DNA of 32,281 bases. Origin: a virus. The notes below the pieces were generated by a model, which did no database searches, had not been told where the DNA came from, and saw only the letters and a program-made list of their open reading frames with translations. Both the position numbers and the translations under genes were made by a program. Below, one piece after another: positions 23,289 through 31,053 of the stretch (within the stretch, counting starts at the first letter, position 1; each line of letters begins with the position of its first letter). The stretch covers positions 1-32,281 of the IMG/VR virus record IMGVR_UViG_3300032011_000067; one strand, written 5' to 3'.

Positions 23289-26200
23289 ATGGCTAGATTT
23301 GGCGAAATAAACGCACAATACTTTGATGACGCTGGTGATCCTTTAGGCTCTGGAAAGCTTTACTTCTATGATTCAGGAACCACTACATTAAAGACTACTT
23401 ACTCTGATATTAACCAAACGGTAGCGAATACTAATCCGGTTATACTAACTGCGGCTGGTAGACAGCCAAACATATTCTTCAGTGGTAACGCTAAGGCGAT
23501 ACTAACGGACTCCAGTGATGTGCAGATACTGGTGCGTGACCCTGTAGGACAGACTGCTTCAGCCTTTGGTGACGCTTGGGTAGCGACTAAAATATACGAT
23601 GCAGACGCTGTAGTTCTTGGTAGTGATGGTGTTTACTATCGCTCCTTGGTGTCAGCAAACCAGAACAATGATCCTACTTCTACGTCAGGATACTGGACGC
23701 TTCTCTACTCAATAGAGTGGAGTGCAGGAATAACTTATAGTGCTGGAGATGTTGTTACAGTTGGAACCACACAGTTTCAGTCTTTGCAAAATAACAACCT
23801 TAATCAAAATCCAGCTACACAGCCTTCTTTTTGGGTTTCTATAGCGTTTGCTTGGTTATCTACTCAAACTTATGCAATTCATCAGAATGTTGTAGGACCG
23901 GATGGAATCCTTTATACATCTCTTCAGAATTCAAACGTAGGTAATACGCCAGCAAGCTCTGGAGCTTATTGGGTTGGTACAAGTGCGGCTGCGGCAGCGT
24001 CAGCAACGGCAGCGGCTGGATCGGCCTCTACAGCCAGCACTCAGGCCACTAATGCGGCTGCTTCTGCCACAACAGCCACTACACAGGCTACTGCTGCTAC
24101 CACGGCTAAAACGGCTGCTGAGACTGCGAAAACAGCGGCTGAGACTGCTCAGACAGCGGCTGAAACGGCAAAGACTAATGCTGAGACTGCTGAAACTAAT
24201 GCAGCAAATAGTGCATCTGCCAGTGCTACAAGTGCGGCTGCGGCTCTTGTTTCTCAGAACGCAGCAGCTACAAGTGCTACTGCTGCCGCATCTTCAGAAA
24301 GCACTGTGGCAACAGATGCAGCGGCGGCAAGCACGTCAGCCACAAATGCATCTAATTCCGCTACTGCTGCTGCTGGAAGCGCAACCACAGCTACCACTCA
24401 AGCCTCTACAGCTACTACTCAGGCTGGTATTGCTACTACAAAAGCTGGCGAAGCAGCTACAAGTGCTACCGCTGCTGCAACCTCTGCTACTGCCTCTGCT
24501 ACAAGCGCCACGGCATCTGCTAACAGTGCAACCTCTAGTGCGGGTAGTGCTACATCAGCGGCAGCCAGTTTTGATTCTTTCGATGATAGATATTTAGGAG
24601 CCAAATCATCAGACCCATCAGTAGATAATGACGGAGATGCTTTGGTTACAGGGGCTTTATATTTTAATAGCTCCTCTAATGCCATGAAGGTGTATACAGG
24701 AAGTGCTTGGTCTGCGGTTGCTCCTACAGCCACAAGTGTCACTTTATCTCAAGTAACAGATTTCCCAAGTCAATCCGGTCAATCAGGCAAATTTCTCACA
24801 ACAAACGGCTCAGTACCCAGTTGGGCGGAGGCGGCTGCTGCGTCTGGAGAAGTTGAAGCCGTAGCGTCAGAAACGATTACTGCTGGTCAAAGTCTCATTT
24901 TAAAATCAGACGGTCAGGCGGCTCGTGTATCAGGCACTAAAACGGCTGGATTTCAGACCTCATATGTTAATGCCGCTGGCGCTTCAGACCTTATTAGGTC
25001 AGCATTTGATGCGGCAAATAATAAATTAATCATTGCACAGTCTACTAATCAATCTCCCGCTAGTTTAAACGTAAGAGTCGGTGTTGTTTCAGCTTCAGGC
25101 ATTGCTTTCGGTACTGCTGTTCAGGCTCATAACGCTCTCAGTTATGCTTTTGATATTGGTTATGATGCGACAGCAGAGAGAGTGATACTAGCATATAGGG
25201 GAACTTCTAATTATGGCTATGTGGTGATTGGTCAAATAACAGGCTCCAATATCTCGTTTGGAACTCCTGTGCAATTTACCACTACGACTCCGTACACTAT
25301 TTCTCTGAGCAAAGACACAGCCAACAATAAGTGGACGATGATGTGGAGCCACAATGCAAGCACTCTTTACGGCTCTATAATAACGATCAGCAATTTAACC
25401 CCTTCAGTCACTACACCTGCAAATCTTGGCATTTCTGCAACGCATATCGGTAGCACTTATGACGCATTAAACTCTCGAATTGCGGTGGCTTGTGCTTCTG
25501 GAGCGGGTGGAGTAATAACGGCAGTTTTTACCTCTAATGGAACTGCGTTGACAAAAATAGGAACAGAAATACAGACTTCCGTATTTGGGAGTAGTGGATT
25601 CGAGCAAGATATTGTCTATCACTCAGATCAAGACGTTTATGTCGTTGCTAGTCAAGACAACTCTACTAAAGCCTATGCTTTTGCATGGAAAGTAAACACG
25701 GCATCGACTAATACACTTGCAGTGACGGTGGCAGACTCAGGTAGTGGCAATAAATTTTATATTGATGGTGTTGAGCAAGCCTCCTTAGTATTAACTGAGG
25801 GAAATACTTATAAGTTTGATCAATCTAATGCCACAAATGCGACACATCCTTTATTACTTAGCACCACAAGCGATGGTACCCATGGAGGCGGTAGTTCTTA
25901 CACCACGGGAGTGACCGTTGTTGGGACTGCTGGCCAAGCTGGGGCTTATGTGCAGATCGTCGTTGCCGCTTCAGCCCCATCGCTTTATTACTATTGTTCA
26001 AATCATTCTGGGATGGGTGGAGCTATCACGACTCCTGTTCTCGCCACTTATTCTGCTGGCGCGCCAATTAAGTTAGGTGGTGGGCTTGCCAATGATTCGC
26101 TCAATTACAATTCTCAACAAGCGGTCTATATGACTGCAATTAATAAAACTTACATTAGAACAAATGCGGCAGGTAGTGGTCAGCAAAAATATAATGAAAT

Positions 26201-28154
26201 TACAGTCTCGGGAACAACAGTTTCTGAAAGTGGATCAGCAAGAACAATCGACCCAAGATATTTTGGTAGTTCAGTTAAGGATACTTTTGTTAATTCTGCC
26301 ATTTATCTAAGCTCACTAAATGCGATTTGTGTCGTTTCTGCAAATAGTGCTTCTGCTGGAAATCCAGACACAACTTTTGCCAAAGTGATTTCTATTGGTT
26401 ATGAGTCTACAAATGCTGGCAAGTATATCGGCCTAGCTGCTGAAAATATTGCCTCTGGAGCAACTGGAAAAATAAGCATAATTAGTGCAACAAATAATAA
26501 CGTGTCTGGCTTAACTGTCGGGCAAGAATACTGGCTGGATTATGACGGTTCTTTTTCTACTACTGAAACGGCTTATTCTAAAGTTGGTATAGCTAGAAGC
26601 GCGACAAGTATGTTATTGACTGCGAATTCGTTGGTGCCAACTGCGCCATCTACAACTGGGCGAAGAAATTATGAAGTAAATGGAACGGTTAGTTCTGGTG
26701 ATTTGTTGTTTCTCGACGCATCTGGTTTGCCAGCAAAAGTAGAAAAAAGGTTCACTGTTGCGACTCAAAAATCCCAGTCTATGAATTCCTATAATCCATC
26801 TGGAACGGCATGGGCAAGCTATACGCAAGAGCAATTTGCTAATCTCCCAACTCCAGACGGTGGCGGGATAATTATGGCAACCAACAGTAGCAACTATATG
26901 CACGCCATACCATATACTATTTCTGCTGAAGGAAATTTCACTTATGGCGCTGCCTATAATCTGACAAACGGCTACGGAGTTTCAGCCACTCCATATATAT
27001 ATTTTGATGCGGCGTGGGATAACTTGCATCAACAATGGGTTGCTATTTATCAATCTGGCAGCACTGTCTTCATGGTGTATCTGAGAAAGGAAAATAACGG
27101 CGTTACATTTGAAAACGAGATTAATTACAGTTCGCCACAATATGACAATCTCGGTTCTTGGGGTGGTAACAACTGGGGTATTCAATTAGGTATGTTCAAA
27201 GAAACGGGTGACTATGTTGCCATGATGCAAAACGTGGGAGGCAGCAATTACGCGAAAATTTTATTTAGGCGATACAACACAACAACCTCCAAAACAACGA
27301 CAGTTGGCACTTTTTCCGGTGGTCTTCCTATTACCTATGCTTGGGGCTGGGGTTACAACGATAAAACTAATATCTTCTATATGAGTAAAAAATATTCTGC
27401 TGGGTATTATTTTAGTGGTTTTGTTTACGACTCATCAAGTGACACTTATGCGACATCAAGCGGAGGTTTTAGCAATCAATACATTGCTGGAACAAATTTC
27501 CCTAACCACTCTAATAGTAGTTGGACATATGCTATCCCGATGATGTATGACCCTGCTTCCGATAAGATGCTTTTTTCCTATATTGGCAGTAATAATGCTT
27601 ATCAACAGATGGCTGCTTTGACCATTTCAGTGGGTAGCCCATTTTTAGCTCAAACGACAGGTTCAGACTGGACGGAAGGCTATAACGGTTATAATGGGTA
27701 TAGCAAACCAAGGTTCCAAACTTCGAGTGAAACTGGGATTTGTACTCTTGCATATGGCGGTAAAATCCGTTCATTTATGTTTGATGGAACAGTTATCAAT
27801 ATGCTTAATTTGGTTTCAGGCATTAGCTCCTCCTATGATAGTTTCAATGCTTTTTATAACCCAGTCAGTGACACGATAAGAGTTAGCTGGAAGCAATCTA
27901 CTACTGCTTATTTCGCTTATGAATTAAGCACGTTTAGCTCTAACAGTGGACTGTTCTTTGGCGTTGCTAACTCATCTGCAACTTTGGGACTAGATGCGCG
28001 AGTTGATTTGGTTGGGGGCATAAACCAAGATCAAACAAATCTAACCCAAGGCTCCACTTATTACGCAACTGCTGATGGCACCTTAACAACGACCTCCAAT
28101 TCAAGCAGGGTCGGTCTAGCAATTAACGCTAATGATCTCTATATCAAAGGATAA
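23289..28154 (+). CDS. Giant modular tail fibre with cupredoxin-like insert, 1621 aa
   Basis: Domains in order: residues 1-90, a P22-tailspike-like head-binding region (GKLYFYDSGTTTLKTTYSD...NPVILTAAGR); 97-139, 144-183 and 189-229, three CBM5/12-like repeats with the W...Y..GdvV...Y.sl..N....P..W pattern; 231-427, an Ala/Thr/Ser-rich heptad coiled coil; 428-512, a linker domain beginning FDDRYLG. Two related modules follow, about 519-1124 and 1125-1621. Each opens with G-EV-(N)...G.(S/L)L.L...G.pa and has propeller-like repeats. Each closes with a YIGLA..I.SG...LT.G..Y..DG..(S/T)TT...VG.A domain (about 1043-1115 and 1553-1621). Module 1 also carries a cupredoxin-like insert (about 808-918) with H853, C903, H906, M909. 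It is the probable host-recognition organelle. Fold calls inside the modules are by pattern. Confidence 0.85.
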   Translation: MARFGEINAQYFDDAGDPLGSGKLYFYDSGTTTLKTTYSDINQTVANTNPVILTAAGRQPNIFFSGNAKAILTDSSDVQILVRDPVGQTASAFGDAWVATKIYDADAVVLGSDGVYYRSLVSANQNNDPTSTSGYWTLLYSIEWSAGITYSAGDVVTVGTTQFQSLQNNNLNQNPATQPSFWVSIAFAWLSTQTYAIHQNVVGPDGILYTSLQNSNVGNTPASSGAYWVGTSAAAAASATAAAGSASTASTQATNAAASATTATTQATAATTAKTAAETAKTAAETAQTAAETAKTNAETAETNAANSASASATSAAAALVSQNAAATSATAAASSESTVATDAAAASTSATNASNSATAAAGSATTATTQASTATTQAGIATTKAGEAATSATAAATSATASATSATASANSATSSAGSATSAAASFDSFDDRYLGAKSSDPSVDNDGDALVTGALYFNSSSNAMKVYTGSAWSAVAPTATSVTLSQVTDFPSQSGQSGKFLTTNGSVPSWAEAAAASGEVEAVASETITAGQSLILKSDGQAARVSGTKTAGFQTSYVNAAGASDLIRSAFDAANNKLIIAQSTNQSPASLNVRVGVVSASGIAFGTAVQAHNALSYAFDIGYDATAERVILAYRGTSNYGYVVIGQITGSNISFGTPVQFTTTTPYTISLSKDTANNKWTMMWSHNASTLYGSIITISNLTPSVTTPANLGISATHIGSTYDALNSRIAVACASGAGGVITAVFTSNGTALTKIGTEIQTSVFGSSGFEQDIVYHSDQDVYVVASQDNSTKAYAFAWKVNTASTNTLAVTVADSGSGNKFYIDGVEQASLVLTEGNTYKFDQSNATNATHPLLLSTTSDGTHGGGSSYTTGVTVVGTAGQAGAYVQIVVAASAPSLYYYCSNHSGMGGAITTPVLATYSAGAPIKLGGGLANDSLNYNSQQAVYMTAINKTYIRTNAAGSGQQKYNEITVSGTTVSESGSARTIDPRYFGSSVKDTFVNSAIYLSSLNAICVVSANSASAGNPDTTFAKVISIGYESTNAGKYIGLAAENIASGATGKISIISATNNNVSGLTVGQEYWLDYDGSFSTTETAYSKVGIARSATSMLLTANSLVPTAPSTTGRRNYEVNGTVSSGDLLFLDASGLPAKVEKRFTVATQKSQSMNSYNPSGTAWASYTQEQFANLPTPDGGGIIMATNSSNYMHAIPYTISAEGNFTYGAAYNLTNGYGVSATPYIYFDAAWDNLHQQWVAIYQSGSTVFMVYLRKENNGVTFENEINYSSPQYDNLGSWGGNNWGIQLGMFKETGDYVAMMQNVGGSNYAKILFRRYNTTTSKTTTVGTFSGGLPITYAWGWGYNDKTNIFYMSKKYSAGYYFSGFVYDSSSDTYATSSGGFSNQYIAGTNFPNHSNSSWTYAIPMMYDPASDKMLFSYIGSNNAYQQMAALTISVGSPFLAQTTGSDWTEGYNGYNGYSKPRFQTSSETGICTLAYGGKIRSFMFDGTVINMLNLVSGISSSYDSFNAFYNPVSDTIRVSWKQSTTAYFAYELSTFSSNSGLFFGVANSSATLGLDARVDLVGGINQDQTNLTQGSTYYATADGTLTTTSNSSRVGLAINANDLYIKG
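24105..24203 (+). repeat. 21-bp tandem heptad repeats in the fibre gene
   Basis: Four 21-base units and a partial fifth encode A-K-T-A-A-E-T, A-K-T-A-A-E-T, A-Q-T-A-A-E-T, A-K-T-N-A-E-T and A-E-T-N-A. They form one stretch of the larger Ala/Thr/Ser heptad region (residues 231-427) expected to form a trimeric coiled-coil shaft. The repeat could expand or contract and change fibre length. Confidence 0.75.
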
Positions 28155-28156
28155 CT

Positions 28157-28471
28157 ATGAATATTCTAGTTAAAAAAGAAGATAACTGGGTAATTGCGAG
28201 TTTTGATGAAAGCTTAAACCTTGAATATACGCCTGTGCTACTCGTCCACGATTCTTATCCTATCGTTTTCAGCGGCTACGATGAAGATAATTCAAAAATT
28301 GTTGAGGGAGTAACCATCCCTGATGATTACGTTGATTTAAAATATAACTACGATTCAGAATCCGAAACATGGTCTGAAAATGAAACTTATGCATCGTGGC
28401 AGTCAGTCTCAAATGAGCCGTCAGAGCATGATCCTAATCCAGATTTTGATAGAGACTTAATTGAAGATTAG
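28157..28471 (+). CDS. Probable tail-fibre assembly/chaperone-type protein, 104 aa
   Basis: The gene starts 2 bp after the fibre stop, with an AAAGGAT site inside the end of the fibre gene. The protein is strongly acidic and aromatic, with a beta-like N-terminal half (VKKEDNWVIASFDESLNLEYTPVLL) and a very acidic C-terminus (SEHDPNPDFDRDLIED). Small acidic proteins directly after the fibre gene are often assembly chaperones. It shares no specific motif that I recognise, so the role rests on position and composition. Confidence 0.6.
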   Translation: MNILVKKEDNWVIASFDESLNLEYTPVLLVHDSYPIVFSGYDEDNSKIVEGVTIPDDYVDLKYNYDSESETWSENETYASWQSVSNEPSEHDPNPDFDRDLIED

Positions 28472-28484
28472 AGTTGTGTGATGA

Positions 28485-28658
28485 ATGAACGCTTTTATAT
28501 TGATTTTAATTATAGGAGGTATATCTGCAATATCTGATTGTGATAATGGCGGCTTGTGTTTCCAAGAAAAAACAACTTGCGAAAAGTTTGCTCAGAGAAT
28601 TATTCTCAACTCGGTAAATACAAACATAACTGCTATGTGCAAGAGGATTGAGAGATGA
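28485..28658 (+). CDS. Cys-containing exported or membrane-anchored mini-protein, 57 aa
   Basis: ATG at 28485, TGA at 28656-28658, the stop overlapping the next start as ATGA. Residues 3-16 are hydrophobic (FILILIIGG...), followed by a short polar domain with cysteines at 19, 25, 32 and 52, an even number suited to disulfides outside the cytoplasm. It is therefore a predicted signal-anchor or secreted protein. It is first in the lysis region. It could be a spanin-like or superinfection-type envelope protein. No lipobox is present. The ribosome-binding site is weak, but the exact ATGA coupling supports it as a gene. Confidence 0.6.
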   Translation: MNAFILILIIGGISAISDCDNGGLCFQEKTTCEKFAQRIILNSVNTNITAMCKRIER

Positions 28659-29155
28659 TTGGAGAGGCTATTTTAGCCATCAAAGCGTTAGACACCGCCT
28701 TTGTCACGGTTCAAGGACTTATCGCTAAGAAAAAAGATGTTGAGGACATGGCTGGTGAGGTTGGTAAATTTTTCACCGCTAAAAAGAAAGTAGAGGAACA
28801 TATTGCTAATGCAAGAAAAGCTGGCACTGATGACTTAATGACAGGCTCCGCACTAGAAGAAGCGATTACAATAGACCAGCAAGAGGAGCGGATTGAGAAG
28901 ATGATGGAGAAGATTCGTGACCATTACATGAAAAAAGGACAAACACACCGCTGGGCAAAAATTAAACAACAGGCAGCAATTATAGAGAAAAAGCGCGAGG
29001 TAAAACGCAAAGCTAATGCAGCGGCTAGATTGGCAGCTAATCAAGAAGAAGAAATGTTAATACATGATTTAGCAAAATTGTTTTTATATTTGGTAGGCAC
29101 AATAACTGTAATAGCTGGTGTTGTTTTCTTAATATTTGGTAGTGGAGCTGAATAA
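28655..29155 (+). CDS. Tail-anchored coiled-coil membrane protein, 166 aa
   Basis: The N-terminal 140 residues are helical and rich in Lys/Glu, with a coiled-coil-prone region (QEERIEKMMEKIRDHYMKKG). A single hydrophobic span occupies about 142-162 (LFLYLVGTITVIAGVVFLIFG) and only four residues follow. This predicts a cytoplasmic coiled coil anchored by its C-terminus in the inner membrane. It lies in the lysis module between two envelope-related genes and is coupled by overlaps on both sides. It may be an accessory holin or membrane-organising protein. Not a classical spanin, which anchors by its N-terminus. Confidence 0.7.
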   Translation: MIGEAILAIKALDTAFVTVQGLIAKKKDVEDMAGEVGKFFTAKKKVEEHIANARKAGTDDLMTGSALEEAITIDQQEERIEKMMEKIRDHYMKKGQTHRWAKIKQQAAIIEKKREVKRKANAAARLAANQEEEMLIHDLAKLFLYLVGTITVIAGVVFLIFGSGAE

Positions 29156-29907
29156 TGAAACTAGACCCTGTACTTCTAAATATGGCTTGTTCTTGGAGCA
29201 TGAAGGCCTACCGAGAAGGCTATGTAGAAGACTGCATAAGAGTCGAGACTAAATGGAGTTCAACAACAGCACTAATAGCCAAGCGTAAGACTATTGACGT
29301 TATAGCTTTCAAAGGCACTGAGGACGGCTTAGACTGGCTTACAGATGCCTTGGTAGTACCAGTACCCTATGCGGGAAGAATGTGTCATGGCGGCTTCACA
29401 CTGGCTCACAAGTCTATTTGGAAGAAAATACTAAGACACATAGATTTAAACAAGCGTACCTTGATAACAGGTCATTCGTTAGGCGGGGCATTGGCTGAAC
29501 TGTCTGCTGCTAAGTTGTGGAAGAAGCATGACAACCTCAACATAATTACTTTTGGCAAGCCAAATACTTTCTTTAAAGGATTCAAGCAGCCTATGACTAC
29601 GCTGGATAATCAAATATCTTGCGTACAGGGATCAGATTTAGTAGCAAGAATACCTAAGTTTTGCTATGGACCTAGTAAGTCGCAAACAATGTTATACTTT
29701 GCCAATACAGGTGTGGACTTTGTAAACCCTGACAAACTTACCAGAGATGAAGACAGGCGTATAAAAGATGCGTTATCAGATCATTTTATGGAAGGCTACA
29801 AAGAAAGGCTGTCAGTGTTTTTGGAAGAACAAGATAAGAAACCAAACAAAAAGATAGGTGAAGAATTGTTAGAAACTAAACCTAAGAAGAGGAAACGAAA
29901 TGCTTAG
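29155..29907 (+). CDS. Class 3 lipase-like alpha/beta hydrolase, 250 aa
   Basis: This hydrolase is expected to cleave acyl esters. The class 3 lipase layout is complete: AFKGTEDGLDWLTDA near residues 51-65, the nucleophile elbow GHSLGG with S108, the GSDLVARIP segment with D161, and the late LSDHFMEGY with H210. This gives a plausible Ser-Asp-His triad. There is no signal peptide or membrane span. The C-terminus is Lys/Arg-rich. It starts at the TAATG overlap and overlaps the lipoprotein gene by 8 bp, within the lysis module. It may attack membrane lipids during lysis, which is inferred. Confidence 0.88.
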   Translation: MKLDPVLLNMACSWSMKAYREGYVEDCIRVETKWSSTTALIAKRKTIDVIAFKGTEDGLDWLTDALVVPVPYAGRMCHGGFTLAHKSIWKKILRHIDLNKRTLITGHSLGGALAELSAAKLWKKHDNLNIITFGKPNTFFKGFKQPMTTLDNQISCVQGSDLVARIPKFCYGPSKSQTMLYFANTGVDFVNPDKLTRDEDRRIKDALSDHFMEGYKERLSVFLEEQDKKPNKKIGEELLETKPKKRKRNA

Positions 29908-30109
29908 AGTTGCTGCGTTGTGTTTACTAATGGCTGGCTGTACTGTCTCTGAAGAGATGATAGCAAATAAAGAGCTGTATTGTTCTGGAGTGTACAAAGG
30001 TATTAGAGCTGTTGGCAGGGTAGCTACTGAAGTTACGACAGGTGTAGCGATTCCAGATGTGTGTACAACCATTGAAGAAATCGTGGAGGAAGACTCTGCG
30101 GGAAAGTAA
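29900..30109 (+). CDS. Outer-membrane-type lipoprotein, 69 aa
   Basis: The start is supported by a GAGGAAAC site. The N-terminus is a lipoprotein signal (MLRVAALCLLMAGC) with the lipobox L-M-A-G-C and lipidated Cys at residue 14. The mature part has two further cysteines (28 and 55) and an acidic end. Residue +2 after Cys is Thr, not Asp, so outer-membrane sorting is expected by the Lol +2 rule. In a phage lysis module such a lipoprotein could be an o-spanin, but the Pro-rich character of Rz1 is absent and no obvious i-spanin partner is seen. Alternatively, it blocks superinfection. Confidence 0.78.
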   Translation: MLRVAALCLLMAGCTVSEEMIANKELYCSGVYKGIRAVGRVATEVTTGVAIPDVCTTIEEIVEEDSAGK

Positions 30110-30152
30110 TTAACAACATAGAGGCACTAATTAAAGTGTATCTTTTAACAAA

Positions 30153-30623
30153 ATGAAATTAGGTGGACTCCTTAAAAGCCTAGCACCAACTATAGCCTCT
30201 GCTGCTGGCGGTCCAATGGCTGGCATGGCTGTCAAGATGGCAGCATCTAAGTTAGGACTTCCTGAAAATACAACAGCTAATGAGATTGAAGATTTAATAG
30301 AGCGCGAACCAGAAAAAGCAGTATTAGTAAAGCAAGCAGATCAAGACTTTAAAAATCGCATTAGAGAAATGGAAATTGATTTAGAATCGTTTAAGACTGA
30401 GGTAGAGGATAGAAAGTCAGCAAGAGAATCGTTTGGCACAGATTGGACACCAAAGGTTTTTTCTATCTTAGCTCTGCTGCTTTATGGAAGTTATGTTATG
30501 GTGGTCACCTTGTTTGAACACTCTCAGCAGTCTGAAACTGTTATCTCACTCGTTCTCGGCCAGCTAAGTGGTATACTTGGCACCGCTGCGGCTTTCTTCT
30601 ACGGATCATCAAGTAAGAAATAA
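30153..30623 (+). CDS. Holin of the 3TM/gene-transfer-agent-release type
   Basis: 156 aa. An N-terminal Gly/Ala-rich segment (11-33) could insert in the membrane. A charged coiled-coil region follows (45-95), with the family-like pattern ESFKTEVEDRKSARE...DWTPK, then two clear hydrophobic spans at about 102-121 and 129-150 separated by a short polar loop. This matches the GTA-type 3TM holin family. It forms the pore that releases the downstream lysozyme, which lacks an export signal. The ribosome-binding site is poor, which could set late, low expression. Confidence 0.82.
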   Translation: MKLGGLLKSLAPTIASAAGGPMAGMAVKMAASKLGLPENTTANEIEDLIEREPEKAVLVKQADQDFKNRIREMEIDLESFKTEVEDRKSARESFGTDWTPKVFSILALLLYGSYVMVVTLFEHSQQSETVISLVLGQLSGILGTAAAFFYGSSSKK

Positions 30624-30624
30624 G

Positions 30625-31053
30625 ATGAATAAAATGGACAGACTAATAGAACAATTAAAAAGGCATGAAGGTGTTTCAGCCTACGTTTACACAGACATAA
30701 ATAACTTAGAACACATAGGCGTTGGAAGAAACATATCTAAGACAGGTATTGGCTTAACTATGGAAGAGATTGAGTACCTTTTGTCTAATGATATTCTTAG
30801 GTGCATTAAAGAAATTAGTTCAGAGTATTCTTGGTTTGGAAGTTTAGATGAAGTTAGACAAGAAGCAATTATCAACATCTTTTTTAATCTGGGAGCTACA
30901 AGGTTTAGAGGATTTAAGAAAGCTATTGCGGCTATGGAAGTACACGATTATAAACTTGCGGCAACAGAGTTTCTAGACAGCAGATGGGCAAAACAAGTCA
31001 AAGGCAGAAGCTTAGAGCTTACAGATATTATCCGTACAGGTGAGTATGTCTAA
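30625..31053 (+). CDS. Endolysin, T4-lysozyme-type GH24, with Thr-to-His change
   Basis: Starting at ATG 30625, 2 bp after the holin stop, gives 142 aa; a longer in-frame start exists but lies inside the holin gene. The GH24 catalytic Glu is E15 (RHEG) and the Asp is D24 (VYTD). In T4 lysozyme these are Glu11, Asp20 and Thr26. Here the Thr position, six residues after the Asp and just before IGVGRN, is H30. Later segments (RQEAIINIFFNLGATRFRGFKKAIAAM) are the conserved C-terminal lobe. No signal or SAR domain, so it needs the holin. It hydrolyses, or possibly transglycosylates, peptidoglycan. Confidence 0.88.
   Translation: MNKMDRLIEQLKRHEGVSAYVYTDINNLEHIGVGRNISKTGIGLTMEEIEYLLSNDILRCIKEISSEYSWFGSLDEVRQEAIINIFFNLGATRFRGFKKAIAAMEVHDYKLAATEFLDSRWAKQVKGRSLELTDIIRTGEYV

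Noticed and set aside
24105-24203. Short regular repeats as a CRISPR array
   Set aside because: The 21-bp units are contiguous, in frame, have no spacers, and encode a heptad coiled coil.
23974-24597. 207-aa plus-strand frame overlapping the fibre coiled coil
   Set aside because: It consists almost only of Leu, Arg and Gln, which is the frame-shifted reading of the GCN/ACN repeats in the true fibre gene.
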